Origin: Lepidurus packardi
Lineage: Eukaryota; Arthropoda; Branchiopoda; Notostraca; Triopsidae
NCBI GenBank assembly: GCA_023053545.1
Contig: JAKZAN010000106.1
Location: 1 to 64,000 of the forward strand
Direction: 5' to 3'
Length of the DNA stretch: 64,000 nucleotides
In this document: positions 17,414 to 25,799 of the stretch, piece by piece
Numbering within the stretch: the stretch's first letter is position 1
How the letters are laid out: each line of letters starts with the position of its first letter
The notes under the pieces: model-generated
What the model saw: only the letters and a program-made list of their open reading frames with translations
What the model was told of the DNA's origin: nothing
Databases searched by the model: none
Position numbers and translations under genes: made by a program

Positions 17414-18613
17414 ATGTCCAAACAAATCCAAGACGCTTACATCGTCGCCGCCACGCGCACGCCCATTGGCCGCTCGCACCGTGGTTTTTTCAAAAACACC
17501 CGCCCGGACGACTTGCTGGTCAGCGCCTTGCGCGCGGCCTTGGCGCAAGTGCCCACGCTGGACCCGAAAGCCATTGAAGACATCATTTGCGGCTGCGCCA
17601 TTCCTGAAGGCCCGCAGGGCCTGAACATTGCGCGCATTGGCGCGGTGCTGGCCGGTTTGCCCACCAGCGTGGGCGGCATCACCGTCAACCGCTTTTGCGC
17701 CTCGGGCCTGTCGGCGGTGCAAATGGCCGCTGACCGCATCCGCGTCGGCGAGGCCGACATCATGATCGCCGCCGGCACCGAAAGCATGAGCATGGTGCCC
17801 ATGTCGGGCAACTCGCCGTCGTTGTCGCCCGCCATGTTTGCGCAAGACGAAAACGTCGGCATCGCCTACGGCATGGGCCTGACCGCCGAGAAGGTGGCGC
17901 AGCAGTGGAAAGTCTCCCGCGAGGCGCAAGACGAGTTCGCCGTGGCCTCGCACGCCAAAGCCATCAAGGCCCAGCAAGCCGGCGAGTTCAGCGCTGAAAT
18001 CACGCCGGTCGAAGTGACCGAGCGCACGCCCGACCTGCAAACCGGCGAAGTGCACAACCGCACCCGCACGGTCAGCCTGGACGAAGGCCCACGCCCCGAC
18101 ACGTCGATGGAGGGCCTGGCCAAGCTCAAGACCGTGTTCGCTGCGCGCGGCTCGGTGACCGCTGGCAATTCCTCGCAAACGTCGGACGGCGCCGGTGCGC
18201 TGATCCTGGCCAGCGAAAAAGCCATCAAGGAACACGGCCTGACGCCGCTGGCCCGCTTTGTGAGCTACGCCGCCAAGGGCGTGCCACCGCACATCATGGG
18301 CATCGGCCCGATCGAGGCGATACCCGCTGCTTTGCGTTACGCCGGCCTGCGCCAGCAAGACATCGACTGGTTTGAGTTGAACGAAGCCTTTGCGGCGCAG
18401 TCGCTGGCGGTCATCAACACGCTGGGTCTGGACGCGGCCAAGGTCAACCCGATGGGCGGCGCCATTGCGCTGGGCCACCCGCTGGGCGCCACCGGTGCCA
18501 TTCGCTCGGCCACGGTGATCCATGCGCTGCACCGCCACCAGCTCAAGTACGGCATGGTCACCATGTGCGTGGGCATGGGGCAGGGCGCTGCGGGCATCTT
18601 CGAGCGGGTTTGA
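17414..18613 (+). CDS. acetyl-CoA C-acyltransferase (thiolase, FadA-type)
   Basis: This thiolase cleaves 3-ketoacyl-CoA with CoA as the last beta-oxidation step. Its 399 residues contain the acyl-accepting Cys95 in NRFCASGLS, His355 in GHPLGATGA and the proton-shuttling Cys385 in CVGMGQGAAG. It lies 29 nt downstream of the FadB-type gene, its natural partner. Confidence 0.94.
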   Translation: MSKQIQDAYIVAATRTPIGRSHRGFFKNTRPDDLLVSALRAALAQVPTLDPKAIEDIICGCAIPEGPQGLNIARIGAVLAGLPTSVGGITVNRFCASGLSAVQMAADRIRVGEADIMIAAGTESMSMVPMSGNSPSLSPAMFAQDENVGIAYGMGLTAEKVAQQWKVSREAQDEFAVASHAKAIKAQQAGEFSAEITPVEVTERTPDLQTGEVHNRTRTVSLDEGPRPDTSMEGLAKLKTVFAARGSVTAGNSSQTSDGAGALILASEKAIKEHGLTPLARFVSYAAKGVPPHIMGIGPIEAIPAALRYAGLRQQDIDWFELNEAFAAQSLAVINTLGLDAAKVNPMGGAIALGHPLGATGAIRSATVIHALHRHQLKYGMVTMCVGMGQGAAGIFERV

Positions 18614-18684
18614 ACCCAGCGCCAAAGGCGGGCTGCGCAGCACAGGCGACAGCCCGCTTCTGGCACAACAGGCAAACTAGGCGC

Positions 18685-19524
18685 ATGAGCACACCAGACC
18701 TTGACCACCCGTTTGACCAAGCCTTGGCCTTGCGCAGCACGGCCGCGTCGCCCGACGACTTTGCAGGCACCACCAGCCCGGCGTACTGGAACATGGTCGG
18801 CCCCTTCGGCGGCAGCACGGCTGCCACCGTCTTGCAGGCCGTGACGCAACACCCCGCGCTGCTGGGCGAACCCTTGGCGCTGACCGTCAACTACGCCGCC
18901 GCGCTGGTCGAAGGTCCGTTCGCCATTCAGGCCCGCCCGGTGCGCACCAACCGGTCCACGCAGCATTGGCTGATCGAAATGACGCAGGCCGACGCCACCG
19001 GTGCCAGCGCCGTGGTGCTGACGGCCACTGCCGTCACGGCCGCGCGCCGCAGCACCTGGAGCCAGAACGACCGGCCCTTGCCCAACGTAGCCTCACCCGA
19101 AGACACGCCGCAGTGGGGTGTGCCAGCGGGCGTTGAATGGTTGCAACGCTACGCCCTTCACCCGGTGCGGGGCACCATTCCGCACGTGCAAGACGACAGC
19201 GGCGAAGACAGCCTGTCGCAGTTCTGGATGCGCGACCAGCCGCCCCGGCCGCTGGACTTTGGCTCGCTCGCTGCCATGGCCGATGCGTTTTTCCCCCGCG
19301 TCTGGCTGCGCCGTGCGCGCCGGGTGCCAGCCGGTACGGTGTCGCTCACGGTGTACTTTCACGCGGGCCGCCAAGAGCTGGCCGACGTTGGCAGCGACTT
19401 CCTGCTCGGCCAGGCCGAAGCCCAGGTGTTTCGCAACGGCTTTTTTGACCAGACCGGTCACCTGTGGAGCCGCGCCGGCGTGCTGCTGGCCACCACGCAC
19501 CAAATTGTTTATTTCAAGGAATAA
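18685..19524 (+). CDS. acyl-CoA thioesterase, TesB-like double hotdog
   Basis: This 279-residue protein has two hotdog-like halves. The first starts with SPAYWNMVGPFGGSTAATVLQAV and the second ends near GHLWSRAGVLLATTHQIVYF, as in thioesterase-family proteins related to TesB. It probably hydrolyses acyl-CoAs and adjusts the CoA pool during fatty-acid use. ATG 18685 fits the family N-terminus. It is co-directional with the beta-oxidation genes. Confidence 0.8.
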   Translation: MSTPDLDHPFDQALALRSTAASPDDFAGTTSPAYWNMVGPFGGSTAATVLQAVTQHPALLGEPLALTVNYAAALVEGPFAIQARPVRTNRSTQHWLIEMTQADATGASAVVLTATAVTAARRSTWSQNDRPLPNVASPEDTPQWGVPAGVEWLQRYALHPVRGTIPHVQDDSGEDSLSQFWMRDQPPRPLDFGSLAAMADAFFPRVWLRRARRVPAGTVSLTVYFHAGRQELADVGSDFLLGQAEAQVFRNGFFDQTGHLWSRAGVLLATTHQIVYFKE

Positions 19525-19574
19525 GCGGCGCTGCTGCTTGCCTTTAGTTTTTCATCCTTCATCAAGAACACCCC

Positions 19575-20354
19575 ATGAGCACTACCGAACGCCCAGAGAT
19601 CCTCACGCACATTGAAGCGGCCGTGATGACCATCACCATCAACCGCCTGGACAAAAAGAACTCGCTGACCGCGGCCATGTATGCGCTGTTGGCCGACGCG
19701 TTGGCCGCCGCCACGCAAGACGAGCAAGTGCGCGCCGTGGTGATCCAGGGTCACGAAACCATTTTCTCGGCCGGCAACGACATTGGCGACTTTTTGCAAA
19801 CGCCGCCCAACACGGCCGACGCGCCGGTGTTCCGCTTCTTGCACGGCATCAGCGAATTCACCAAACCGCTGGTGGCCTCGGTCTGCGGCCCTGCCGTGGG
19901 CGTGGGCACCACGCTGCTGCTGCATTGCGACTTGGTGTACGCCGGCGACAACGCGGCGTTTTCCATGCCCTTCGTCAACCTCGGCCTGTGCCCTGAAGCG
20001 GCGTCGAGCTTGCTGGTGCCGCAACGCATAGGCCATGTGCGCGCCAGCGAACTGCTGCTGCTGGGCGAGCCCTTCATGGCCGAGACCGCCCTGGAGATGG
20101 GCCTGATCAACCGCATCGTGCCGCCCGCCGAAGCCAACGCCCTGGCCCAACAGCAAGCCCGCAAGCTCGCCGCCAAACCGCTGAGCGCCGTGATGGAAAC
20201 CAAGCGTTTGATGAAGCGCTCCAACCAGGCGCTCATCCAGGAGCGCATGGCCGAAGAAGGCAAGAGCTTTGGCCGCATGCTCGGCGAGCCGGCCGCCCGA
20301 GAAGCCTTCACCGCTTTCATGGACAAGCGCCGGCCCGATTTTTCCAAGGTCTGA
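19575..20354 (+). CDS. enoyl-CoA hydratase/isomerase family protein
   Basis: This 259-residue crotonase has ETIFSAGNDIGDFL (oxyanion loop), VCGPAVGVGTTLLLHCD and FVNLGLCPEAASSLL. The second catalytic Glu typical of hydratases is in the PEAAS region, while the first position differs, so isomerase activity is possible. It supplies a stand-alone hydratase/isomerase beside the fused FadB-type enzyme. Confidence 0.88.
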   Translation: MSTTERPEILTHIEAAVMTITINRLDKKNSLTAAMYALLADALAAATQDEQVRAVVIQGHETIFSAGNDIGDFLQTPPNTADAPVFRFLHGISEFTKPLVASVCGPAVGVGTTLLLHCDLVYAGDNAAFSMPFVNLGLCPEAASSLLVPQRIGHVRASELLLLGEPFMAETALEMGLINRIVPPAEANALAQQQARKLAAKPLSAVMETKRLMKRSNQALIQERMAEEGKSFGRMLGEPAAREAFTAFMDKRRPDFSKV

Positions 20355-20477
20355 GCCACTGCTCAGGTCGACAATTTTTTTTGGCAGCGGCGCAGCTTGT
20401 GCGCCGTTTCTGCCTTCACCTTTCTTACCTTTGCCGGGCTGCGAGGCTGAGCCCATCGTTGACCCACCCCCACACGC

Positions 20478-20966
20478 ATGAGCCCTCACCCAACCATCGA
20501 CCACGCCAGTTTTTTCGAAGCCGACTTTGTGCAGGATCTGGCCACTTTGTTTGAAGAAAAAATCGTCTTCAACCGCCTGCTCGGCCTGAAAGTCACCGCC
20601 CTGCACGCCGACCGCGTGGGCGCCCGCATCAACATGCGGCCCGAGCTGGTAGGCCACTACGTGCACCAGCAGGCGCATGGCGGCGTCATCAGCGCCGCAC
20701 TCGACGCCTTGGGCGGCCTGGCCGTGATGGCCGCCATCGGCGCCCGCCACCTGGACCAAGCCCCCTTGGCCCGCCTGAACCGCTTCACCAAGCTCGGCAC
20801 CATCGACCTGCGCGTGGACTACCTGCGCCCGGCCATCAGCGACCACTTCAACCTACAAGCCCAAGTGCTGCGCCTGGGCTCCCGCGTGGCCAACACACGC
20901 ATGGAGTTCTTTGGCGCCGACGGCAAGCTGCTCGCCGTCGGGACCGGGGCGTACATCGTTTCTTGA
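20478..20966 (+). CDS. hotdog-fold thioesterase family protein (YigI/PaaI-like)
   Basis: This 162-residue single hotdog domain contains HQQAHGGVISAALDALGGLAVMAA, the helix-loop typical of the PaaI/YigI group, and LRVDYLRPA. It is likely an acyl-CoA thioesterase. It ends the beta-oxidation cluster, just before a repeat-rich gap. Confidence 0.83.
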   Translation: MSPHPTIDHASFFEADFVQDLATLFEEKIVFNRLLGLKVTALHADRVGARINMRPELVGHYVHQQAHGGVISAALDALGGLAVMAAIGARHLDQAPLARLNRFTKLGTIDLRVDYLRPAISDHFNLQAQVLRLGSRVANTRMEFFGADGKLLAVGTGAYIVS

Positions 20967-21537
20967 GTTCGCGGCTGGGTCGGTTCCCCATCCGTTGGCT
21001 GAACCCGGCCTGTTCGCTACTCCACCCGTTCGCCCTGAGGTATCGAAGGGGCTGACTGTGACCATTCGTCCCACGCGACCCACCCGTTCGCCCTGAGGTA
21101 TCGAAGGGGGTGACTGTGACCATTCGTCCCACGCGACCCACCCGTTCGCCCTGAGCTTGTCGAAGGGTTGTCCAGGCTCGGACCCGGTGTTCGTTTCAAC
21201 CAGGCCCTTCGATACCTCAGGGCGAACGGGTTGTTGGGACCGTCCCTTCGATACCTCAGGGCGAGCGGGTGCTTCTGACCTGTCCGCCCGCCGCATCCCA
21301 CACCCGTTCGCCCTGAGGTACCGAAGGGCCCATGGCTGCACGCAGCACCTCAACAGCGCCCGCAGCGGTTGAGCAATACCCAGCCCGCTAAACCTGCACC
21401 CGTGGACGCGGGCAAGTGACCGTGTCATTGAAAAAAACAGTTGCTTCGTACTAGCTGAAGGGGGCGTTCGTGACCGTGTCTGGCAGGGAGGGCGTCGGTA
21501 TATTTTTTACCCATGACGCACACCAACGGAGACCGCG
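20967..21537. other. repeat-rich intergenic region before the tad locus
   Basis: No gene was found. The first two-thirds are interspersed repeats. The last 150 nt contain a possible -10 TATATT (21499-21504) for the tad operon, without a convincing -35. Confidence 0.5.
21022..21331. repeat. cluster of interspersed repeats, both orientations
   Basis: Six copies of the CCCTGAGGTATCGAAGG-type unit are present (four in plus, two in minus orientation), one with the CTTG variant. Two neighbouring copies are part of a longer direct repeat of about 60 nt that includes GTGACCATTCGTCCCACGCG. Confidence 0.88.
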
Positions 21538-21687
21538 ATGCCATTCCTCGACAAGCTGGCGAATGCCTTGGTTGTTTTCCTGTTGCGCGACGAGGCGGGC
21601 GTGACCTTGATCGAGTTCGTGCTGGTGGGTTCGCTGATCGCAACGCTGAGCACGTTGGTTTTGCTGGCTTGGGACAAGGGCTGGTGA
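21538..21687 (+). CDS. very small Flp-like pilin (49 residues)
   Basis: This tiny type IVb pilin-like protein has a short N-terminal part ending in RDEAG, then VTLIEF and a hydrophobic helix. The Gly21 processing site with Glu at +5 and an aromatic at +6 (Phe27) is the same arrangement, at the same residue numbers, as in the main Flp pilin at 25504. GGAG precedes the ATG. It lies immediately before the prepilin peptidase gene and is probably a minor pilin or a variant Flp. After cleavage only about 28 residues would remain. Confidence 0.7.
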   Translation: MPFLDKLANALVVFLLRDEAGVTLIEFVLVGSLIATLSTLVLLAWDKGW

Positions 21688-21730
21688 ATTTGCCGTGCTG
21701 GCAGTCGCCCCCTCCGTCGGGGAGGCATTG

Positions 21731-22327
21731 ATGGCGCAGCTCATGGAATCACCTGGCGCTTGGCTTGAATTGATGAGTCTGCTGCTGGACGACCCGCGCC
21801 GCTGCAGCTTGTTGGCGCTGCTGGCGTTGGCGGCGGTGATTGACTGGCGCTGCTACCGCATTCCCAACTGGATCACCTTGGGCGGCGCCTTGGCCGTGCT
21901 GGTCTACACCGCGCTGTTTCCTGTGTCGTCCTTCGGTGGATTTTGGACGGCGGCTTCGGGCTGGGCCTTGGGTCTGGGCTTGTTTTTGCCTTTTTATTGG
22001 GTCGGTGTGATGGGGGCCGGCGACGTCAAGTTGATGGCCATGGTCGGGGCCTTCTTGGGCTGGTCGGCCATTGGCATGGCCGTGCTGTTTGTGTTCGTCA
22101 CTGGGGGCATGGCGGCGCTGGCGTACACCGCTTTTCACCGGGCCTGGGTACCGCTGACGCACAACCTGCGTGCCGTGTTGGTAGACGGCTGGTGGCGCGC
22201 GCAGGTGGGTTTGCCGCCCATTGCTACGCGGTCGGCACAGCCGTCGATTGGCAAGCTGCCTTACGGCGTGAGCATTGCCTTGGGCACCACGGCGTATGTG
22301 CTGGCGCGCCATGTTGGTTGGGCCTGA
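21731..22327 (+). CDS. tadV: prepilin peptidase, A24 family (TadV/CpaA)
   Basis: This membrane aspartyl peptidase processes Flp pilin and TadE/F pseudopilins. The 198-residue protein has several hydrophobic segments and the two catalytic aspartates, Asp38 in VIDWRCYRIPN and Asp98 in the GAGD motif. GGAGG precedes ATG 21731, which is preferred over the in-frame GTG at 21695. It is part of the tad operon. Confidence 0.92.
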   Translation: MAQLMESPGAWLELMSLLLDDPRRCSLLALLALAAVIDWRCYRIPNWITLGGALAVLVYTALFPVSSFGGFWTAASGWALGLGLFLPFYWVGVMGAGDVKLMAMVGAFLGWSAIGMAVLFVFVTGGMAALAYTAFHRAWVPLTHNLRAVLVDGWWRAQVGLPPIATRSAQPSIGKLPYGVSIALGTTAYVLARHVGWA

Positions 22328-22365
22328 AGCCTTCACCCTTTGATTCAACGCACAAAAGAAAGACC

Positions 22366-23217
22366 ATGAAAAACATCAAAGCTTTGGGATTGTTGGTGCT
22401 GGCGCTGCTGATTGGCGCAGCCGCTGCGGTGTATGCCGCGGCCTGGGCCGGGCGCCAAGGCGGGGGGCAGGCGCAGCAGCTGGTGGTGGCGGCAGTCGAC
22501 ATCGAGCTGGGCAGCCGCATCAACCCGCAAATGCTCACCACCGTGGACTGGCCGGGCAATGCCATCCCGGTGGGTGCATTCCGCGAGGTCAAAGACGTGC
22601 AGGACCGCGTGCTCAAGGTTGGCCTCTTGCGCGGTGACGCAGTGGTCGAACGCAAGCTCGCGGCCGTCGGTTCACAAGGCGGCTTGTCGGCCGTCATTGC
22701 CGAAGGCAAGCGCGCCATGACGGTGCGCGTGAACGACGTGGTGGGCGTGGCCGGCTTTGCGCTGCCCGGCACCTATGTGGACGTGATGGTCAATGCCGAG
22801 CAGGACCGGCTGCGCAGCGAAGAGGGTCGGCAGATCAGCAAGACCGTGCTCGAACAGGTGCTGGTGCTGGCGGTTGCCCAGGAAGCGGGCCGCGACGACA
22901 ACAAGCCCCGCGTGGTCAGCGCTGTGACGCTGGAGCTGTCGCCTGAAGACGCGGAAAAGCTGGACCTGGCGCGCAGCGTGGGCACCTTGTCGCTGGTGCT
23001 GCGCAACCAGGTGGACCGGCAAAGCGTGGTGACCACGGGCGTGACCAAACGCCAGTTGCTCGAAGGCCTGGGGGCTGCGCCCATCAAGGTGGTCAGCCAG
23101 GCCGTGGCCAAGCCGCGTGCTGCGCTGCCGGTGGCCACGCCAAGCCCTGCGCCCGCGCCCAAGCGCGACTGCATGGAAGTCATTCACGGCGGTGCCCGTG
23201 TCATGAATTGCTTTTAA
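22366..23217 (+). CDS. cpaB: Flp pilus assembly protein CpaB/RcpC
   Basis: This 283-residue periplasmic protein is anchored by an N-terminal transmembrane helix (residues ~5-25). It has a SAF-type domain (VVAAVDIELGSRINPQMLTTVDWP) and the RcpC region with GFALPGTYVDVMVN. In Flp systems it supports secretin function. The C-terminal tail is Pro/Ala-rich and ends with two Cys. It sits in the tad operon between the peptidase and the secretin. Confidence 0.92.
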   Translation: MKNIKALGLLVLALLIGAAAAVYAAAWAGRQGGGQAQQLVVAAVDIELGSRINPQMLTTVDWPGNAIPVGAFREVKDVQDRVLKVGLLRGDAVVERKLAAVGSQGGLSAVIAEGKRAMTVRVNDVVGVAGFALPGTYVDVMVNAEQDRLRSEEGRQISKTVLEQVLVLAVAQEAGRDDNKPRVVSAVTLELSPEDAEKLDLARSVGTLSLVLRNQVDRQSVVTTGVTKRQLLEGLGAAPIKVVSQAVAKPRAALPVATPSPAPAPKRDCMEVIHGGARVMNCF

Positions 23218-23240
23218 AAAAACAACAGGGAACCTTAGAG

Positions 23241-25031
23241 ATGAACCAGCACCTTCACCGCCCGCGACTTCGCCTGTCTTGCCAGTTGATCGGCCTGGTC
23301 GCTGTGGCTTGCGCCGCGCAAGCCATGGCGCAAAGCACGGCACCCAGCGTGCGTCGCAACGCGGCCGCCAGCATGAGCAGCCCGGCGCCCGTCGGTGCCC
23401 CTGCCGCACCTGCAGCACCTGCCTTTTCGCCCTGCGCCGGGGTCGAGGTCGGCCCTTTGATTTCGGTGTCGCTGGGCAAGTCCAGCGTGGCCCGCTTGCC
23501 GGTGCCTGCACTGCGCATGTTGGTGGGCGGCCAGCCCAGCACGCGCGCCGGTGTGCCGGGGGCCGCGACGCAGGGGGGCGCTGGCGTCAGCGTCAGCGGC
23601 TTGGCCCTGCCGCCGCCAGCGGCGCCTGGCGACAGCGTGGCTGATGTGGAAATCACCTTGCTCAGCCCGACCGAGCTGTTCTTGCTGGGCCGCAAACCCG
23701 GCGCCATGAACCTGGTGCTGCAAAGCGCTGACGGGCGTTGCTTTGTGCGCGACGTGGTGGTCACGGTGGACTCCGGCGCTTTGCAAGCGCAGATCGCTGA
23801 GCTGCTGCCCAACGAAACCGAGGTGCGTGTGCGCGGCGCAGAAAACGCGCTGGTGCTGACCGGCCAGGTGAGCGACGCGCTGCGGCTGGACGACATCTTG
23901 AAGCTGGCCAGCTCCTACGGCAACAACCGGCGCGTGGTCAATTTGCTGCGCGTGGCCGCGCCGCAGCAGGTCATGCTCGAAGTCAAGATCGCCGAAGTCA
24001 GCAAAACCTTGCTGGACCGTTTTGGCATTGACTACGCGCGTGTTTTTTCGACCGGCTTGAGTGCGGCCGCGTACAGCGGCATTTTTGGCGGTCGCCAAGC
24101 GGTGCTGGGCCGACTGACGGGGTCAGGCAGCTTGTCGGCCAGCGGCTCGGCCGCTGTGGGCAGCGGCCTGGGCGCGGCGGCGGCTGGCGTCAGCACCACC
24201 GGGGCCACGGGCAGCGCCACCTTGCTGGGCATTGACGCGCAGCAACGCGACGGTCTGAGCCGCGTGCTGGCTGAGCCCAACATCATGGCCATCAGCGGGC
24301 AGTCGGCCAGCTTTTTGTCGGGCGGCAAGATCTTCATTCCCGTGGCGCAAACGCGTGAAGGCGGCGGCAGCGTCATCACGCTGGAAGAAAAACAGTTTGG
24401 TGTGGGCCTGAGCTTCAGCCCGACGGTGCTCGACGGCTCGCGGGTGAACCTCAAGCTCACGTCTGAAGTCTCTGAGCTGGCGCAAACCGGCTCGGCTTTC
24501 ACCACGGTGGGCGGCGTCACCTCGGTGCTGCCATCGCTCACCTCGCGCCGGGTGGACACCACCGTGCAGCTGCAGGACGGCCAAAGCTTTGTGGTGGCCG
24601 GCCTCATCAAGAACAACATGAGCCAAAGCGTGAACCGCTTCCCGGGCTTGGGTGACATCCCGGTGCTGGGCATGCTGTTTCGCTCCACCGAGTTTCAAAA
24701 GGACCAGACCGAGTTGATCTTTGTGGTCACGCCGCGCCTGGTCAAGCCGCTGCAAACAGCGGTGCTCTTGCCCACCGACGTGCATGTGGAGCCGAACCGG
24801 GCGCAAGCCGTGTTCATGGGGGCCAGCGAAGGGCGGCCGCGACCGGCCCCGGTGCCCACGCTGCCCACCTTGCCAGCGTCACCGGCTGCCATGCCCGCCG
24901 CCAGTCCCAACGGCAACCCGGTGAACAGCCTGAACGACAGCCCCGCCCCGGCCGAACCCGCAGCCCCGGCGGCTGGCCCGGCGGCCTCCGCCCCCCTTGC
25001 CACTTCTTCTAACGCGAGCCAGCAGCCATGA
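23241..25031 (+). CDS. cpaC: Flp pilus outer-membrane secretin CpaC/RcpA
   Basis: This 596-residue secretin forms the outer-membrane channel for the Flp pilus. It has a signal peptide ending AMAQ, a BON-like/N-domain region, then a classic secretin domain with VMLEVKIAEVSK, a Gly/Ser-rich loop, VLAEPNIMAISGQSASFL and VNRFPGLGDIPVLGMLFRS. A Pro/Ala-rich tail of ~80 residues follows. The stop overlaps the next start (ATGA). Confidence 0.95.
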   Translation: MNQHLHRPRLRLSCQLIGLVAVACAAQAMAQSTAPSVRRNAAASMSSPAPVGAPAAPAAPAFSPCAGVEVGPLISVSLGKSSVARLPVPALRMLVGGQPSTRAGVPGAATQGGAGVSVSGLALPPPAAPGDSVADVEITLLSPTELFLLGRKPGAMNLVLQSADGRCFVRDVVVTVDSGALQAQIAELLPNETEVRVRGAENALVLTGQVSDALRLDDILKLASSYGNNRRVVNLLRVAAPQQVMLEVKIAEVSKTLLDRFGIDYARVFSTGLSAAAYSGIFGGRQAVLGRLTGSGSLSASGSAAVGSGLGAAAAGVSTTGATGSATLLGIDAQQRDGLSRVLAEPNIMAISGQSASFLSGGKIFIPVAQTREGGGSVITLEEKQFGVGLSFSPTVLDGSRVNLKLTSEVSELAQTGSAFTTVGGVTSVLPSLTSRRVDTTVQLQDGQSFVVAGLIKNNMSQSVNRFPGLGDIPVLGMLFRSTEFQKDQTELIFVVTPRLVKPLQTAVLLPTDVHVEPNRAQAVFMGASEGRPRPAPVPTLPTLPASPAAMPAASPNGNPVNSLNDSPAPAEPAAPAAGPAASAPLATSSNASQQP

Positions 25032-25309
25032 CATTTCCCACCCCTTTCGTTCAACCTCTGCTGGCCCTGAGTGCTGTCAGTCTGCTGGCCGGTTGCATGT
25101 CACTCACGCCCAACTACGACACGCGCTTTGGCGACGCCGTGCGGCAAGTGCGGCTGGACATGACGCTGGACCCCGACGCCGGCCAGAAGGCCAGCGGCGA
25201 CGACTCGATGGACGGTGCCGCCGCGCAGCAGGCGATCAGCCGTTACCGCGACCTTGCCAAGCCCGTGCCGCCACCGGCGCCGCTGGTCAACATCATGACG
25301 GGGCCTTAA
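25028..25309 (+). CDS. small tad-locus lipoprotein
   Basis: This 93-residue predicted lipoprotein has lipobox LLAGC with Cys23. The remainder is short and acidic, including NYDTRFGDAVRQVRLDMTLDP, a motif of CpaD/TadD-neighbouring pilus lipoproteins. It overlaps the secretin stop codon by four bases, so it is probably coupled and may act as a secretin-assembly partner (inference). Confidence 0.75.
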   Translation: MTFPTPFVQPLLALSAVSLLAGCMSLTPNYDTRFGDAVRQVRLDMTLDPDAGQKASGDDSMDGAAAQQAISRYRDLAKPVPPPAPLVNIMTGP

Positions 25310-25503
25310 AGCGCCCGCCCACCCCACAACAACAAGGGAGGAGAGCGCGAGCCCCTAGCGGCAGTGAAAGAGAAAGAGGAGGAAAGAGGAGACAACGCCG
25401 GCCCGCCTGCGCAGCAGGGGGCCTGAGAAGAAAAGTCGGTCGCGCGCCCGGTCGTTCCTGGCGGGGCGCTATTTTTTAAACGCTGTTTTTTTAAGGTTGA
25501 ACC
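25310..25503. other. leader region of the flp pilin gene
   Basis: A purine-rich tract (about 25335-25395) is followed by a GCGCCC/GGGCGC stem (25444-25469) and a T run at 25472-25477, which could act as a partial terminator or attenuator in front of the pilin gene. Confidence 0.4.
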
Positions 25504-25704
25504 ATGAACAAAGTTTTCGCTGTGTTGCCACGTCCCCTGCAAAAGTTCGTGCGCGAAGAAGAGGGCGCTCAGGTCATCGAGTACGCGCTCATCATTGCCG
25601 TCGTGTCGCTGGCGCTGATCGTGGCGCTCAAAGGCGTCACCACCGGTGACTTCGCCACCTTCATTGGCCGTGTGAAGACCTGCTTGACTGGCGCTTGCGT
25701 CTGA
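25504..25704 (+). CDS. flp: Flp family type IVb pilin
   Basis: This 66-residue major pilin candidate has a leader ending REEEG with cleavage after Gly21. The mature protein begins AQVIEY with the invariant Glu/Tyr pair (Glu26, Tyr27) followed by a hydrophobic helix. The short C-terminal part holds a CLTGAC pair of cysteines that may form a disulfide. It is likely the most highly expressed gene of the locus. Confidence 0.93.
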   Translation: MNKVFAVLPRPLQKFVREEEGAQVIEYALIIAVVSLALIVALKGVTTGDFATFIGRVKTCLTGACV

Positions 25705-25799
25705 GTTTTCAGGCCAGTCCCGCTAGGCGGGGGCAGCGTCTTGGCGCGCAGCCCCCGTCCTCGGCAACCCCTTCTTCTTGTTTGAAAACGAGCCCTGCC

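Noticed and set aside
21022..21331. Possible CRISPR array from repeated units
   Set aside because: Units occur in both orientations with irregular gaps and recur inside a gene elsewhere; this is an interspersed repeat family.
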